Below, one piece after another: positions 50,484 to 58,531 of a stretch of DNA of 64,000 nt. Position numbers and translations under genes: made by a program. Position 1 is the stretch's first letter. Each line of letters starts with the position of its first letter. The notes under the pieces were generated by a model, which searched no databases, was not told the DNA's origin, and worked only from the letters and a program-made list of their open reading frames with translations. This stretch comes from Streptomyces alfalfae (GTDB lineage Bacteria; Actinomycetota; Actinomycetes; Streptomycetales; Streptomycetaceae), in the NCBI RefSeq assembly GCF_004127445.1, contig NZ_QEXM01000040.1, forward strand, positions 1-64,000, written 5' to 3'.

Positions 50484-52658
50484 TCAGCTCTCCGGGGTCT
50501 CCACGGGCTCTGCCTTCTTGCGCGTACGGCGTCGCGGCGCGGTGACGGCGGCCTCAGCCTCGGGCGTCGACTCCGGAGCGGCAGCCGCCTTCCGCGTACG
50601 GCGACGCGGCTTCGGCTCCTCCGACGACTGCGCCGGGATCTCCGCCTCGGCGACGGGCTGCGCGGCCTTGCGGGTGCGCCGCTTGGGCTTGTCCTCGGCC
50701 GGGGCCTCGGCCGCGGCTTCGGCGACGGGCTGCGCAACCTTGCGGGTGCGCCGCTTGGGCTTCTCCTCGGCCGGGGTCTCGGCCGCGGCTTCGGTCACCG
50801 GCTCGGCGGCCTTGCGGGTGCGTCGCTTGGGCTTGTCCTCGGCCGGGGTCTCGGCCGCGGCTTCGGTCACCGGCTCGGCGGCCTTGCGGGTGCGTCGCTT
50901 GGGCTTGTCCTCGGCCGGAGCCTCCGCGACGGCGGTTTCGGTGACCGGCTGCGCGGCCTTCCGCGTCCGCCGCCTCGGCTTCTCGGCGGCGGGGGCCTCC
51001 GCCACCGCAGTCTCCACCACGGCCGTCTCGACGACCGCCTCGGGAGCCACCGACTCGGGAATCACCGTCTCCGCGACGACCGCTTCGGCGACGACCGCTT
51101 CAGCGGCTACCGCCTCCGCGCCACCGCCCCCACGCGTCCGGCGACGCCGCCGCGGGGTGCGCGGCTCCGTCGGCTCCGTGGCGACGGGCGCCGCCGCTTC
51201 CGGGACCTGCGTGGACGCCGGCGTGGCCGCCGGGGTGTCCAGCGGGCTGCCGGCCCGGGTGCGGCGGCGACGCCGCGGCGTGCGCGCCGGGCGCTCCTGC
51301 TCGGGGGTCGGGGCCGGGGCCGCCGCGGCCGGACGGCCACGGTCCCTGCGGCCGCCGCCGCGCCCGCGCCCGCCCGTCTCGCCGAGGTCCTCGATCTCCT
51401 CTGCGCCCAGACCCGCACGGGTCCGCTCGGCGCGCGGCAGGACACCCTTGGTGCCCGCCGGGATGGCGAGGTCCTCGTAGAGGTGGGGAGAGCTGGAGTA
51501 CGTCTCGACCGGGTCGTTGAAACCGAGGTCGAGCGCCTTGTTGATCAGCTGCCAGCGCGGGATGTCGTCCCAGTCGACCAGCGTGATCGCGATGCCCTTG
51601 GCGCCCGCGCGGCCGGTGCGGCCGATGCGGTGCAGGTAGGTCTTCTCGTCCTCGGGGGACTGGTAGTTGATGACGTGCGTGACGCCACCCACGTCGATGC
51701 CGCGCGCGGCGACGTCCGTGCAGACCAGCACGTCCACCTTGCCGTTGCGGAACGCCCGCAGCGCCTGCTCGCGCGCGCCCTGGCCCAGGTCGCCGTGGAC
51801 GGCGCCCGAGGCGAAGCCCCGGTGCTCCAGCTGCTCGGCGATGTCCGCGGCCGTCCGCTTCGTACGGCAGAAGATCATCGCGAGTCCGCGGCCCTCGGCC
51901 TGGAGGATGCGCGAGACCATCTCGGGCTTGTCCATGTTGTGCGCGCGGTACACGTACTGCTTGGTGTTCGCGACGGTCTGGCCCTCGTCGTCCGGCGCGG
52001 TGGCGCGGATGTGCGTGGGCTGCGACATGTAACGGCGGGCGAGGCCGATGACGGCTCCCGGCATGGTCGCCGAGAACAGCATCGTCTGGCGCTTCGCCGG
52101 AAGCATGTTGATGATCTTCTCGACGTCGGGCAGGAAGCCCAGGTCGAGCATCTCGTCGGCCTCGTCGAGGACCAGGCACTTGATGTGCTTGAGGTCGAGC
52201 TTGCGCTGGCCCGCGAGGTCGAGGAGGCGGCCCGGCGTGCCGACGACGATGTCGATGCCCTTCTTGAGGGCCTCGACCTGCGGCTCGTACGCACGGCCGC
52301 CGTATATGGCGAGGACGCGGACGTTGCGCGCCTTGCCCGCCGTCAGGAGGTCGTTCGTCACCTGCTGGCACAGCTCACGGGTGGGGACCACGATGAGGGC
52401 CTGCGGCGCCTCGGTGAGCTGCTCGGGCGCGGCGCGGCCGGCCTCGACGTCGGCGGGGACGATCACGCGCTCCAGGAGCGGGAGTCCGAAGCCGAGCGTC
52501 TTGCCGGTGCCGGTCTTGGCCTGGCCGATGACGTCCGTGCCCGAGAGGGCGACCGGGAGCGTCATCTCCTGGATGGGGAAGGGGCTGATGATGCCGACGG
52601 CTTCTAGGGCCTCGGCCGTCTCGGGAAGAATCCCGAGCTCTCGGAAAGTCGTAGTCAG
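50484..52658 (-). CDS. DEAD-box RNA helicase with repetitive basic tail (RhlE-like), probable CTG start
   Basis: This RNA helicase remodels RNA in an ATP-dependent way. The Q-motif, motif I AKTGTGKT, motif II DEAD in VLDEADEML, SAT in FSATMPG, and the C-terminal motif HRIGRTGR are all present. ATG 52565 would cut off the Q-motif. The frame stays open upstream and codes for LTTTFRELGILPETAEALEAV, the expected beginning, but no ATG, GTG or TTG is available. CTG at 52658, with AGAGG 7 nt upstream, fits best, giving 724 residues. The C-terminal 300 residues are Arg/Lys-rich with acidic linkers. Tandem 24-residue repeats around KPKRRTRKAA (72-bp DNA period, about 50700-50960) give an RNA-binding tail. 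Confidence 0.87.
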   Translation of the reverse strand: MTTTFRELGILPETAEALEAVGIISPFPIQEMTLPVALSGTDVIGQAKTGTGKTLGFGLPLLERVIVPADVEAGRAAPEQLTEAPQALIVVPTRELCQQVTNDLLTAGKARNVRVLAIYGGRAYEPQVEALKKGIDIVVGTPGRLLDLAGQRKLDLKHIKCLVLDEADEMLDLGFLPDVEKIINMLPAKRQTMLFSATMPGAVIGLARRYMSQPTHIRATAPDDEGQTVANTKQYVYRAHNMDKPEMVSRILQAEGRGLAMIFCRTKRTAADIAEQLEHRGFASGAVHGDLGQGAREQALRAFRNGKVDVLVCTDVAARGIDVGGVTHVINYQSPEDEKTYLHRIGRTGRAGAKGIAITLVDWDDIPRWQLINKALDLGFNDPVETYSSSPHLYEDLAIPAGTKGVLPRAERTRAGLGAEEIEDLGETGGRGRGGGRRDRGRPAAAAPAPTPEQERPARTPRRRRRTRAGSPLDTPAATPASTQVPEAAAPVATEPTEPRTPRRRRRTRGGGGAEAVAAEAVVAEAVVAETVIPESVAPEAVVETAVVETAVAEAPAAEKPRRRTRKAAQPVTETAVAEAPAEDKPKRRTRKAAEPVTEAAAETPAEDKPKRRTRKAAEPVTEAAAETPAEEKPKRRTRKVAQPVAEAAAEAPAEDKPKRRTRKAAQPVAEAEIPAQSSEEPKPRRRTRKAAAAPESTPEAEAAVTAPRRRTRKKAEPVETPES

Positions 52659-53029
52659 GGCTATGCCTCTTCTGTGAGACGCGGCGTGAGGCGAACGCTG
52701 GGGGTCGTGACCGTGCCACTACCGCCGGCCGCTTGTCGGGCGGGCCGGGGGCGCGGGACCACTGCCGGCGCTCGAGCGCTCTTACCGCTGAGGTTCCCTC
52801 CTCGTGCAGTCCGCATCTGCGCGGACCGCCCGGAGGGCTGTCGGGTCGGAGCCGATCGGGCCACCGACCGGGCATCCTCATTCGTTAGGCCCGCCGAAAT
52901 ACTCAGCGGGCGCATTACCACTGTACCCCGGAATCTCGCATGCGTGTCCGGCGAATTCGTCACATGGTCGCGGTCACAGTCACTGGCCAGGTCCTTACGG
53001 GGTGCCGCGAGCGGGCTATTGTGCGGTTC

Positions 53030-53767
53030 ATGGAGACGCCTGACACCGCCGCTGAATCCGCCGCCGAACCCACCGGGGTCGCCGCCCAGGACTGGGCGAC
53101 AGCTTCCGCCGAGCCGCACTACCGCGCCGCGGTCGTGGACCTGCTCGGCGCGCTCGCCTACGGAGAGCTGGCGGCGTTCGAGCGTCTGGCGGAGGACGCG
53201 AAGCTCGCGCCGACGCTCGGCGACAAGGCGGAGCTGGCGAAGATGGCGTCGGCGGAGTTCCACCACTTCGAGCAGTTGCGGGACCGGCTCTCGGAGATCG
53301 GCGCCGAGCCGACGGAGGCCATGGAGCCCTTCGTCGCCGCGCTCGACGGCTTCCACCGCCAGACAGCGCCGTCCGACTGGCTGGAGGGCCTGGTCAAGGC
53401 GTACGTGGGCGACTCGATCGCCAGTGACTTCTACCGCGAGGTGGCGGCCAGGCTCGACGCCGATACGCGCGAGCTCGTCCTCGCGGTGCTCGACGACACC
53501 GGTCACGCGAGCTTCGCGGTGGAGAAGGTGCGGGCCGCGATCGAGGCGGACCCGCGCGTCGGGGGCCGGCTCGCGCTCTGGGCGCGCCGTCTGATGGGCG
53601 AGGCCCTCTCGCAGTCGCAGCGGGTCGTCGCCGACCGGGACGCCCTGTCGACGATGCTGGTCGGCGGCGTGGCCGACGGATTCGACCTGGCCGAGGTCGG
53701 CCGCATGTTCTCGCGGATCACCGAGGCGCACACCAAGCGGATGGCGGCGCTGGGCCTCGCGGCCTAG
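53030..53767 (+). CDS. Ferritin-like protein (MiaE-like family, Rv3210c-like)
   Basis: This 245-residue helical protein belongs to the ferritin-like fold group PF13794 (MiaE_2). It has candidate metal ligands in ALAYGELAAFERL, ASAEFHHFEQLRDRL and GDSIASDFYREV. The role could be a hydroxylase or metal-binding function; none is proven. Start ATG 53030 has no ribosome site; TATTGT ends 7 nt upstream, a leaderless-type -10. It is divergent from the helicase as in mycobacteria. Confidence 0.82.
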   Translation: METPDTAAESAAEPTGVAAQDWATASAEPHYRAAVVDLLGALAYGELAAFERLAEDAKLAPTLGDKAELAKMASAEFHHFEQLRDRLSEIGAEPTEAMEPFVAALDGFHRQTAPSDWLEGLVKAYVGDSIASDFYREVAARLDADTRELVLAVLDDTGHASFAVEKVRAAIEADPRVGGRLALWARRLMGEALSQSQRVVADRDALSTMLVGGVADGFDLAEVGRMFSRITEAHTKRMAALGLAA

Positions 53768-53787
53768 CTCAGCGGCCGGAGCAGGAA

Positions 53788-53816
53788 GCGCCGCCGCGGC
53801 AGAGCGACGGCGGCGC
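53788..53816. terminator. Terminator between the ferritin-like gene and the 53837 gene
   Basis: A 9-bp inverted repeat (53788-53796 with 53808-53816) and 11-nt loop lie between convergent stops. Confidence 0.65.
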
Positions 53817-53836
53817 ACCACCCGGCCCGGCGGCGG

Positions 53837-54106
53837 TCAGGCCGTCGCCGAGCGGCGCAGTCTGCCGTGGGTGGGGCGGATGAGCAGGCTCAGCAGGGCC
53901 ACCGACACGGCGACCGCCCCCAGAAGCGTCGGGACGGCGTGGCCGGGGCCGAGCGCCATGTGCGTGATGAAGGCGCCGACGAGCGCGCCCACCGGGCCTG
54001 TCGACAGGACGAGGCTGCGCGCGGGCAGCCGGTGGCCCAGTCGGTGTGCTGTGGCCAGAGCCAGGGCGAGGCCCAGCAAAGCGGAGCCCAGTGCTTCCAG
54101 GATCAC
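53837..54106 (-). CDS. Small membrane protein (Rv3209-like position)
   Basis: I place the start at GTG 54106, with GGAGGG 7 nt upstream, giving 89 residues. The frame continues upstream to 54199 but has no better ribosome site. Three hydrophobic segments are visible (about 5-22, 32-50, 58-78). No family name comes to mind. Its position between the ferritin-like and DUF3107 genes matches mycobacteria. Confidence 0.75.
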   Translation of the reverse strand: MILEALGSALLGLALALATAHRLGHRLPARSLVLSTGPVGALVGAFITHMALGPGHAVPTLLGAVAVSVALLSLLIRPTHGRLRRSATA

Positions 54107-54305
54107 GGAGGTGCCCTCCCTCGCAGCCAGGTGCAAATCGGTCACACCCGGTCTACCCCCGGCGGTCGGAACGCAACCCTCCATGACCGGACGCCCCACA
54201 CCTCATCCTGTAGGGATGTCACCCGGTACGGCTTTCATCCCGCACGGCAGTCGGCTCCTACGGCAGTCTTCTCGTACGGCAGTCGGCCCGCACGGCGAGT
54301 GGCGC

Positions 54306-54353
54306 GACGCGAGAACGGCCCGGTGGTCGCGACCACCGGGCCGTTCTCGCGTC
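54306..54353. terminator. Perfect 48-bp palindrome downstream of the DUF3107 gene
   Basis: The sequence 54306-54353 equals its own reverse complement, with 24-bp arms and no loop. It lies 30 bp past the DUF3107 stop. As RNA it forms a long hairpin and probably terminates the transcript. It could also bind a dimeric protein as DNA. Confidence 0.8.
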
Positions 54354-54383
54354 CGCGTCCTCGCGAGGCGCGGTGCTGCGGTG

Positions 54384-54611
54384 CTACAGGGCGCTGAAGC
54401 CCACCTTGCGTGCGGTCGGCTCGCCGAGCTCGACGTACGCGAGGCGGTCGGCCGGAACCAGGACCTTGCGGCCGTGGTCGTCCACGAGGCTCAGCAGCGG
54501 CGACTTGCCGGTCAGCGCCTCGGACACCGCGTGCTCGACTTCCTCGGCGCTCTGGCCGCTCTCCAGCACGATCTCGCGGGGCGCGTACTGCACGCCGATC
54601 TTGACCTCCAC
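54384..54611 (-). CDS. DUF3107 protein (TB9.4-like)
   Basis: This 75-residue cytosolic protein begins MEVKIGVQYAPREIV (GTG 54611, GGAGGG 8 nt upstream), as in mycobacterial Rv3208A/TB9.4. A longer frame to 54725 lacks a ribosome site. The sequence has a beta-alpha-beta plan and no catalytic residue. The function is not known. It sits downstream of the TetR gene on the same strand, 139 bp away. Confidence 0.9.
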   Translation of the reverse strand: MEVKIGVQYAPREIVLESGQSAEEVEHAVSEALTGKSPLLSLVDDHGRKVLVPADRLAYVELGEPTARKVGFSAL

Positions 54612-54750
54612 GGCTTTGTCCCTCCGACGGTCAGACTGTGCGCGGCCGTCCGCGCCGTACCCAGCACACATTAGCCCGGTGATGGGACGGGTAAGGACGC
54701 GGCCGTGAACGCCGGTAGCGAACACGGAACGGGAACAAAAGGGCGAGGTG

Positions 54751-55392
54751 TCAGTGGCCCTCGGCGCCGTGCAGCGGGAAGCCCGCGATGCCGCGCCAGG
54801 CGAGCGAGGTGAGCAGCTCCACCGCCTTGTCGCGGGGGACCGTGCTGCCGCTGGCCAGCCAGTACCGCGCGACCACCTGCGAGTAGCCGCCGAGGCCGAC
54901 GGCGAGGAGCATCGCCTCGTCCCTGGGCAGGCCGGTGTCCTCGGCGATGACCTCGCAGATCGCCTCGGCGCACTGCAGGGTGACGCGGTCGACGCGCTCG
55001 CGGACGGCGGCCTCGTTCGTCAGGTCCGACTCGAAGACCAGCCGGAAGGCGCCGCCCTCGTTCTCCACGTACGCGAAGTAGGCGTCCATCGTGGCGGCGA
55101 CGCGCAGCTTGTTGTCCGTGGTGGACGCGAGGGCCGTGCGGATCGACTGCAGGAGCGAGTCGCAGTGCTGGTCGAGCAGGGCCAGGTAGAGGTCGAGCTT
55201 GCCGGGGAAGTGCTGGTAGAGCACCGGCTTGCTGACCCCGGCGCGCTCGGCGATGTCGTCCATCGCGGCGGCGTGGTAACCCTGTGCGACGAAGACTTCC
55301 TGGGCGGCGCCGAGAAGTTGGTTGCGCCGGGCCCGTCGCGGCAGGCGGGTGCCCCGTGGCCGGGCCGCCTCTGTCTGCTCGATGGCTGTCAC
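54751..55392 (-). CDS. TetR-family transcriptional regulator
   Basis: This 213-residue regulator has an N-terminal HTH: RRNQLLGAAQEVF, then YHAAAMDDIAERAGVSKPVLYQHFPGK at about residues 20-70. The C-terminal ligand-binding domain is typical. GTG 55392 is chosen; GGAGG lies only 4 nt away, and ATG 55413 is also possible. In mycobacteria the same position holds Rv3208. The target is unknown. Confidence 0.9.
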   Translation of the reverse strand: MTAIEQTEAARPRGTRLPRRARRNQLLGAAQEVFVAQGYHAAAMDDIAERAGVSKPVLYQHFPGKLDLYLALLDQHCDSLLQSIRTALASTTDNKLRVAATMDAYFAYVENEGGAFRLVFESDLTNEAAVRERVDRVTLQCAEAICEVIAEDTGLPRDEAMLLAVGLGGYSQVVARYWLASGSTVPRDKAVELLTSLAWRGIAGFPLHGAEGH

Positions 55393-55537
55393 GCCGCCTC
55401 CCAAATCGTCCATGTGCGGTGAGCGCCGCGCCGCCATCGTACTTTTCGGTAACTGTGATGTGTGCGGTGCGGGCGGAGAATTTCACGGACCGGATGATCG
55501 CTGAATCGGTATGCAGCCGGGCAATCACGGTCAGGCG

Positions 55538-55759
55538 TCAGCGGTAGTCGTCCTCGTCGATGGTGACCACGCGGGCCTGTTCGGCGAGGTCGGCCTCGCT
55601 GGCCGCGCCCGGGTCCGCGTCCTTCAGGGAGTCGTCCCTGCTCGGCGCGAGGTCGGCCTGCTGTTCCGCGGTGTCCGCCTCGGGCGCCTCCACGGCGGTC
55701 TCGGCGGCGGTGCTCTCTTCCGTCTCGAAGGTCTCGGGATCGGTCGGGTCGACACTCAT
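55538..55759 (-). CDS. Small acidic protein, function unknown
   Basis: This 73-residue protein is very acidic and rich in Glu, Asp, Ala and Thr, with no hydrophobic segment. ATG 55759 has GGAAGAGAG upstream. The sequence ends in VVTIDEDDYR. It is probably disordered. Codon use is normal, so I accept it as a gene. No function is known to me. Confidence 0.65.
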   Translation of the reverse strand: MSVDPTDPETFETEESTAAETAVEAPEADTAEQQADLAPSRDDSLKDADPGAASEADLAEQARVVTIDEDDYR

Positions 55760-55924
55760 CTGTGGCTCTCTTCCCGTGCGGTGTCTGCTGGCCCTTCCTG
55801 GTGCGAGTGCCCTCTTCGCCCGCGTTGTATGAGCCTTCGTCCGCTTTCTCTGAGCGTAGGAGCAACCCGGGTGGGGCGCTACGCGGTCCATGCGCGATCT
55901 GTGACGGCGAACACGTGAACTACC

Positions 55925-55950
55925 GCGTGATCGTCTCGTAACATTGCCGC
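55925..55950 (+). promoter_or_regulatory. Leaderless-type promoter for the 55951 hydrolase
   Basis: TAACAT (55939-55944) lies 6 nt before ATG 55951 and no ribosome site precedes the start. A GTGAAC sequence 18 bp further upstream could act as -35. Confidence 0.45.
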
Positions 55951-56943
55951 ATGCCTTCGACCGATCTGCCGAATCTGCTGGCCACCACGGCGTCGCCCAA
56001 GCCGGGCACCGTGGCGGTCGCGGACGGTGAGCGGCTCGACTCGGTCGGCCTCCCCGGGCTCTCCCTCACGGTGCGTTCCCGGCCCTCGGTCCGCTCCGGT
56101 CTCGAACCCGCGCTGTTCGTGCACGGGCTCGGCGGCTCCTCGCAGAACTGGTCGGCCCTGATGCCGCTCCTGGAGGACGTGGTCGACTGCGAGGCCGTCG
56201 ACCTGCCGGGCTTCGGGGACTCGCCACCACCGGACGACGGCGACTACTCGGTCACCGGGCACGCGCGCGCGGTCATCCGTTACCTCGACGCCCGCTCACC
56301 CGGCCCCGTCCACCTCGTGGGCAACTCGCTGGGCGGCGCCATCACCACCCGCGTCGCCGCCGTCCGCCCCGACCTCGTCCGCACGCTGACGCTCGTCTCG
56401 CCCGCGCTCCCGGAGCTGCGGGTGCAGCGCACGGCGGTGCCGACCGGACTGCTCGCGCTGCCCGGCGTCGCGGCGCTCTTCACCCGGCTGACCAGGGAGT
56501 GGACGGCCGAGCAGCGGGTGCGCGGCGTGATGGGGCTCTGCTACGGAGACCCGGGCAAGGTGACGCCGGAAGGGTTCGAGGCGGCGGTGCGGGAGATGGA
56601 GCGCCGCCTTCAGCTCCCCTACTTCTGGGACGCGATGGCCCGCTCGGCGCGTGGCATCGTCAACGCGTACACCCTGGGCGGCCAGCACGGTCTGTGGCGG
56701 CAGGCCGAGCGGGTGCTCGCCCCGACCCTGCTCGTCTACGGCGGGCGTGACCTGCTCGTCTCGTACCGTATGGCGCGCAGGGCGGCGAACGCCTTCCGGG
56801 ACTCGCGGCTCCTGACGCTGCCCGACGCCGGACATGTGGCGATGATGGAGGACCCGGAGGCGGTGGCCACGGCCTTCCGCGAACTGCTGGCCGACACCAC
56901 CACCGCCGGGCCAAGGGGTTCGCGCACGGAATCAGGGAGCTGA
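55951..56943 (+). CDS. Alpha/beta-fold hydrolase
   Basis: This 330-residue hydrolase has FVHGLGGSSQNW, DLPGFGDS, the nucleophile motif GNSLGG (Ser about 128), acid in YGGRDLL and His in DAGHVAM. It resembles haloperoxidase/esterase-like enzymes. No signal peptide is visible. The next gene starts 9 bp after its stop, so both are probably one operon with the DUF3152 gene. Confidence 0.88.
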   Translation: MPSTDLPNLLATTASPKPGTVAVADGERLDSVGLPGLSLTVRSRPSVRSGLEPALFVHGLGGSSQNWSALMPLLEDVVDCEAVDLPGFGDSPPPDDGDYSVTGHARAVIRYLDARSPGPVHLVGNSLGGAITTRVAAVRPDLVRTLTLVSPALPELRVQRTAVPTGLLALPGVAALFTRLTREWTAEQRVRGVMGLCYGDPGKVTPEGFEAAVREMERRLQLPYFWDAMARSARGIVNAYTLGGQHGLWRQAERVLAPTLLVYGGRDLLVSYRMARRAANAFRDSRLLTLPDAGHVAMMEDPEAVATAFRELLADTTTAGPRGSRTESGS

Positions 56944-56951
56944 GGCGGCAC

Positions 56952-58319
56952 GTGGGACGGCACAGCCGCCGGGGTCCGGCAGACACGACCGACGAGACCG
57001 GCGCCTCTGGTGCGGCCCCTGCCCGGGCCGCGGTCCCGCGCCCGGGTCCCGGCTCGGGCCGCCGCAGACGCGCACCCGGAGACGAGGGGACGCCGGCGCA
57101 CGGCACCCCCGCCGCCTCGTACGGCACCCCTGCGCACGGCACGCACATTCCTCCGCACGGCACTCCGCCGCATGGCGTCCCGCACGCGCGCGGCGGGCAT
57201 CCGGAGCAGCGGGAGGACGGTGGCGGCTGGGGCGAGGTCGGCGGTACCGGAGCCGGGCCCCGCGCGGACGCCGCGCACCCGGCGCCGCCGCCCGCGATGC
57301 CGGGGCCCCGCGGACAGGGCCCCCGCCAGGACTACGTGGCCGCCTTCGCCGAGGGGGACGCGCCGGCGTCGAGCGGACCTCCCCCGCCCCGCGACCTGTA
57401 CGCCTCCGTCACCGCCTGGGGCGACGTCGAGCCGCGGCCCGGGGACGAGGTGTCCTTCGCGGGCGACGGCGATCTCGGTGACGGCAGTGACGAGGGCGGC
57501 GGCAGGCGCAGGCGCAACCGCCGTGCCTACGCGGGCATCGCGGCCGCCGCGGTGACCACCGTGCTCGCGGTCGTCGTGGCCGGTCAGGTCGCCGACGGCG
57601 CCGACCCCGACGACACCGGGAAGCGGGCCGCCGCGGGCGGCGGCGACCGGGACACCGAGGACCCCGCGTCCCGTTCGGACGAGCGGAACAAGCCGGCCAA
57701 GGCGCCGGACGCGCCCCCGGTCACGTACGAGCAGAAGATGGGCGAGAAATACCCGCTGGACGCGAAGCTGAGCGCGTCCGGCGAATTCGAGGCCGTGGGC
57801 GGATTCGCGAAGGGCCCCGGAAAGGGGCAGCGGTTCCGGTACCGCGTGGACGTGGAGAAGGGGCTCGGTCTCGACGGTCCGCTCTTCGCCGACGCCGTGC
57901 AGAAAACCCTGAACGACGAGCGGAGTTGGGCCCACAAGGGCGCCCGCACCTTCGAGCGGATCGAGTCGGGGAAACCCGATTTCGTCATCACCCTGGCCAG
58001 TCCCACGACGACCGCGAAGTGGTGCGCGAAATCCGGTCTCGACACCACTCAGGACAATGTCTCCTGCGATTCCGCGGCGACGGAACGCGTCATGATCAAC
58101 GCCTATCGCTGGGCGCAGGGCGCGAAGACCTACGGCGACGACATCTATCCGTACCGCCAGATGCTGATCAATCACGAGGTCGGCCACCGGCTCGGTTTCA
58201 ACCACACGGACTGCTCCAAGAGCGGTGATCTCGCGCCCGTCATGCAGCAGCAGACCAAGTTCCTCGACCACGACGGCATCAAGTGCAAGGCCAACCCCTG
58301 GGCCTTCCCCAAGAGTTGA
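56952..58319 (+). CDS. DUF3152 protein: membrane-anchored, metzincin-type zinc metalloprotease-like
   Basis: This 455-residue protein has a disordered cytosolic start of about 190 residues, one transmembrane helix (about 193-215), a linker and an extracytoplasmic DUF3152 domain (about 260-455). The domain contains a metzincin zinc motif: His408-Glu409-x2-His412-x2-Gly-x2-His418. A Met-turn-like VMQQQ follows about 20 residues later, and three or more Cys could form disulfides. The mycobacterial relative is Rv3207c. Catalysis is not shown in anything I know, but the motif is strong. Confidence 0.88.
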   Translation: MGRHSRRGPADTTDETGASGAAPARAAVPRPGPGSGRRRRAPGDEGTPAHGTPAASYGTPAHGTHIPPHGTPPHGVPHARGGHPEQREDGGGWGEVGGTGAGPRADAAHPAPPPAMPGPRGQGPRQDYVAAFAEGDAPASSGPPPPRDLYASVTAWGDVEPRPGDEVSFAGDGDLGDGSDEGGGRRRRNRRAYAGIAAAAVTTVLAVVVAGQVADGADPDDTGKRAAAGGGDRDTEDPASRSDERNKPAKAPDAPPVTYEQKMGEKYPLDAKLSASGEFEAVGGFAKGPGKGQRFRYRVDVEKGLGLDGPLFADAVQKTLNDERSWAHKGARTFERIESGKPDFVITLASPTTTAKWCAKSGLDTTQDNVSCDSAATERVMINAYRWAQGAKTYGDDIYPYRQMLINHEVGHRLGFNHTDCSKSGDLAPVMQQQTKFLDHDGIKCKANPWAFPKS

Positions 58320-58425
58320 CGGCATTGCCGGGGCCTGGCTCTCCGTAGCGAAAACGGGCCGGAGAAGTGCCATAGCGCGACGGAACGCCGTCGGCGCGGG
58401 AAAGTTACGACCGTTCACCCCTTTT

Positions 58426-58459
58426 GGTGGCGCGATGGACAACCGTCCGTCGCGCCACC
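58426..58459 (+). promoter_or_regulatory. Strong 15-bp leader hairpin before the glycosyltransferase operon
   Basis: The stem is GGTGGCGCGA, a T-G wobble and GGAC, with loop AACC, then the complement, 15 bp in all. It begins 107 bp past the DUF3152 stop and ends 72 bp before GTG 58532. It may terminate the upstream operon, or regulate the next operon's leader. No U-run follows. Confidence 0.6.
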
Positions 58460-58531
58460 GGCATGACCGCATACGTTCTTCCCGCTGCGAGCCGCCGGAC
58501 CAACGGCGGCTCCCCAAGCGGGAGATCGGGG

